Below, piece after piece: positions 5,489 to 5,571 of a stretch of DNA of 5,571 nt. The stretch's first letter is position 1; the number at the start of each line of letters is the position of its first letter. Made by a program: the position numbers and the translations under genes. The stretch comes from Nitrospina sp. GTDB taxonomy: Bacteria; Nitrospinota; Nitrospinia; Nitrospinales; VA-1. The notes beneath the pieces were generated by a model. It saw only the letters and a program-made list of their open reading frames with translations. It had not been told where the DNA came from and ran no database searches. The DNA lies in the NCBI GenBank assembly GCA_018665625.1, contig JABJCF010000413.1, positions 1 to 5,571 on the forward strand, read 5' to 3'.

Positions 5489-5571
5489 ATGAACCTGAGA
5501 TTTTTTCTTTAACTGCGCAGTGCTGCTCAGCTTGTTCGCTGTCGGCTGCGCGAAGCCCCCCCAGGACGCCC
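5489..5571 (+). CDS. Lipoprotein gene start, frameshifted in its signal peptide; runs off right edge
   Basis: The ATG at 5489 with AAGG 9 bases before it begins MNLRFFL and hits TAA at 5510-5512. If one T is removed from the six-T run at 5501-5506, the frame becomes MNLRFFFNCAVLLSLFAVGC followed by AKPPQD. That is a textbook lipoprotein signal: a basic start, a hydrophobic core and a lipobox LFAVGC with the Cys at residue 20. The mature part would be anchored in a membrane by lipid on that Cys; nothing more is visible. As written, the lipobox frame could start only at a GTG at 5520, which lacks both a basic start and a ribosome site. A second homopolymer (seven Cs at 5556-5562) follows. The extra T may be a sequencing error, a decay mutation or a slippage switch. 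Confidence 0.6.

Noticed and set aside
1..5571. CRISPR arrays, tRNA or rRNA genes, complete insertion sequences
   Set aside because: No regularly spaced repeats, no cloverleaf or ribosomal signatures and no transposase motif were seen on either strand.

Overview
The window is one end-to-end slice of bacterial DNA, mostly coding on the minus strand, with two very different base compositions. The left part (1-2960) has about 45-57% GC. It holds a signalling receptor, a small conserved cytoplasmic protein (DUF1244) and a secreted repeat protein with Cys-rich CxDGxxxxGExCDDGN-type repeats, which are typical of Myxococcota and related former Deltaproteobacteria. The middle (about 2960-4790) is distinctly AT-rich and looks acquired. 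The right part (about 4850-5571) returns to higher GC with plus-strand reading frames. The host is probably a Gram-negative (signal peptides, a lipoprotein, a 7TMR-DISM receptor), perhaps a myxobacterial or other deltaproteobacterial relative, but the window cannot fix the taxon.

Layout: 1-866 (minus) is the N-terminal 288 residues of a 7TMR-DISM sensor that runs off the left edge. It overlaps a tiny upstream membrane or secreted ORF (863-1039, minus) by a GTGA junction. After about 350 bases without a gene comes a DUF1244 gene (1391-1687, minus). It is separated by a strong terminator hairpin (1715-1752) from a secreted leucine-rich/receptor-L-like protein (1764-2750, minus). That protein's natural N-terminus, with another Cys-rich repeat and a start with a good ribosome site, lies at 2751-2902 in a different frame.

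The AT-rich middle encodes a six-TM class III adenylate cyclase (3005-4498, minus) and, upstream of it, what looks like the decayed C-terminal end of a LuxR-type DNA-binding domain (4587-4724, minus). This block is bracketed by two diverged 53-bp direct repeats (2919-2971 and 4796-4848) that can form the same small hairpin, with one compensatory base-pair change.

To the right lie a frame-disrupted small membrane-anchored protein (about 4872-5154, plus), about 330 bases without a convincing gene, and the start of a lipoprotein gene (5489 onward, plus) whose signal peptide is broken by one extra T.

Three reading frames are each repaired by a single-base change. This may mean gene decay around an insertion, contingency tracts, or simply sequencing error. 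The genes do not form one obvious pathway; the theme is sensing and cell-surface functions (receptor, cyclase, secreted repeat protein, lipoprotein).
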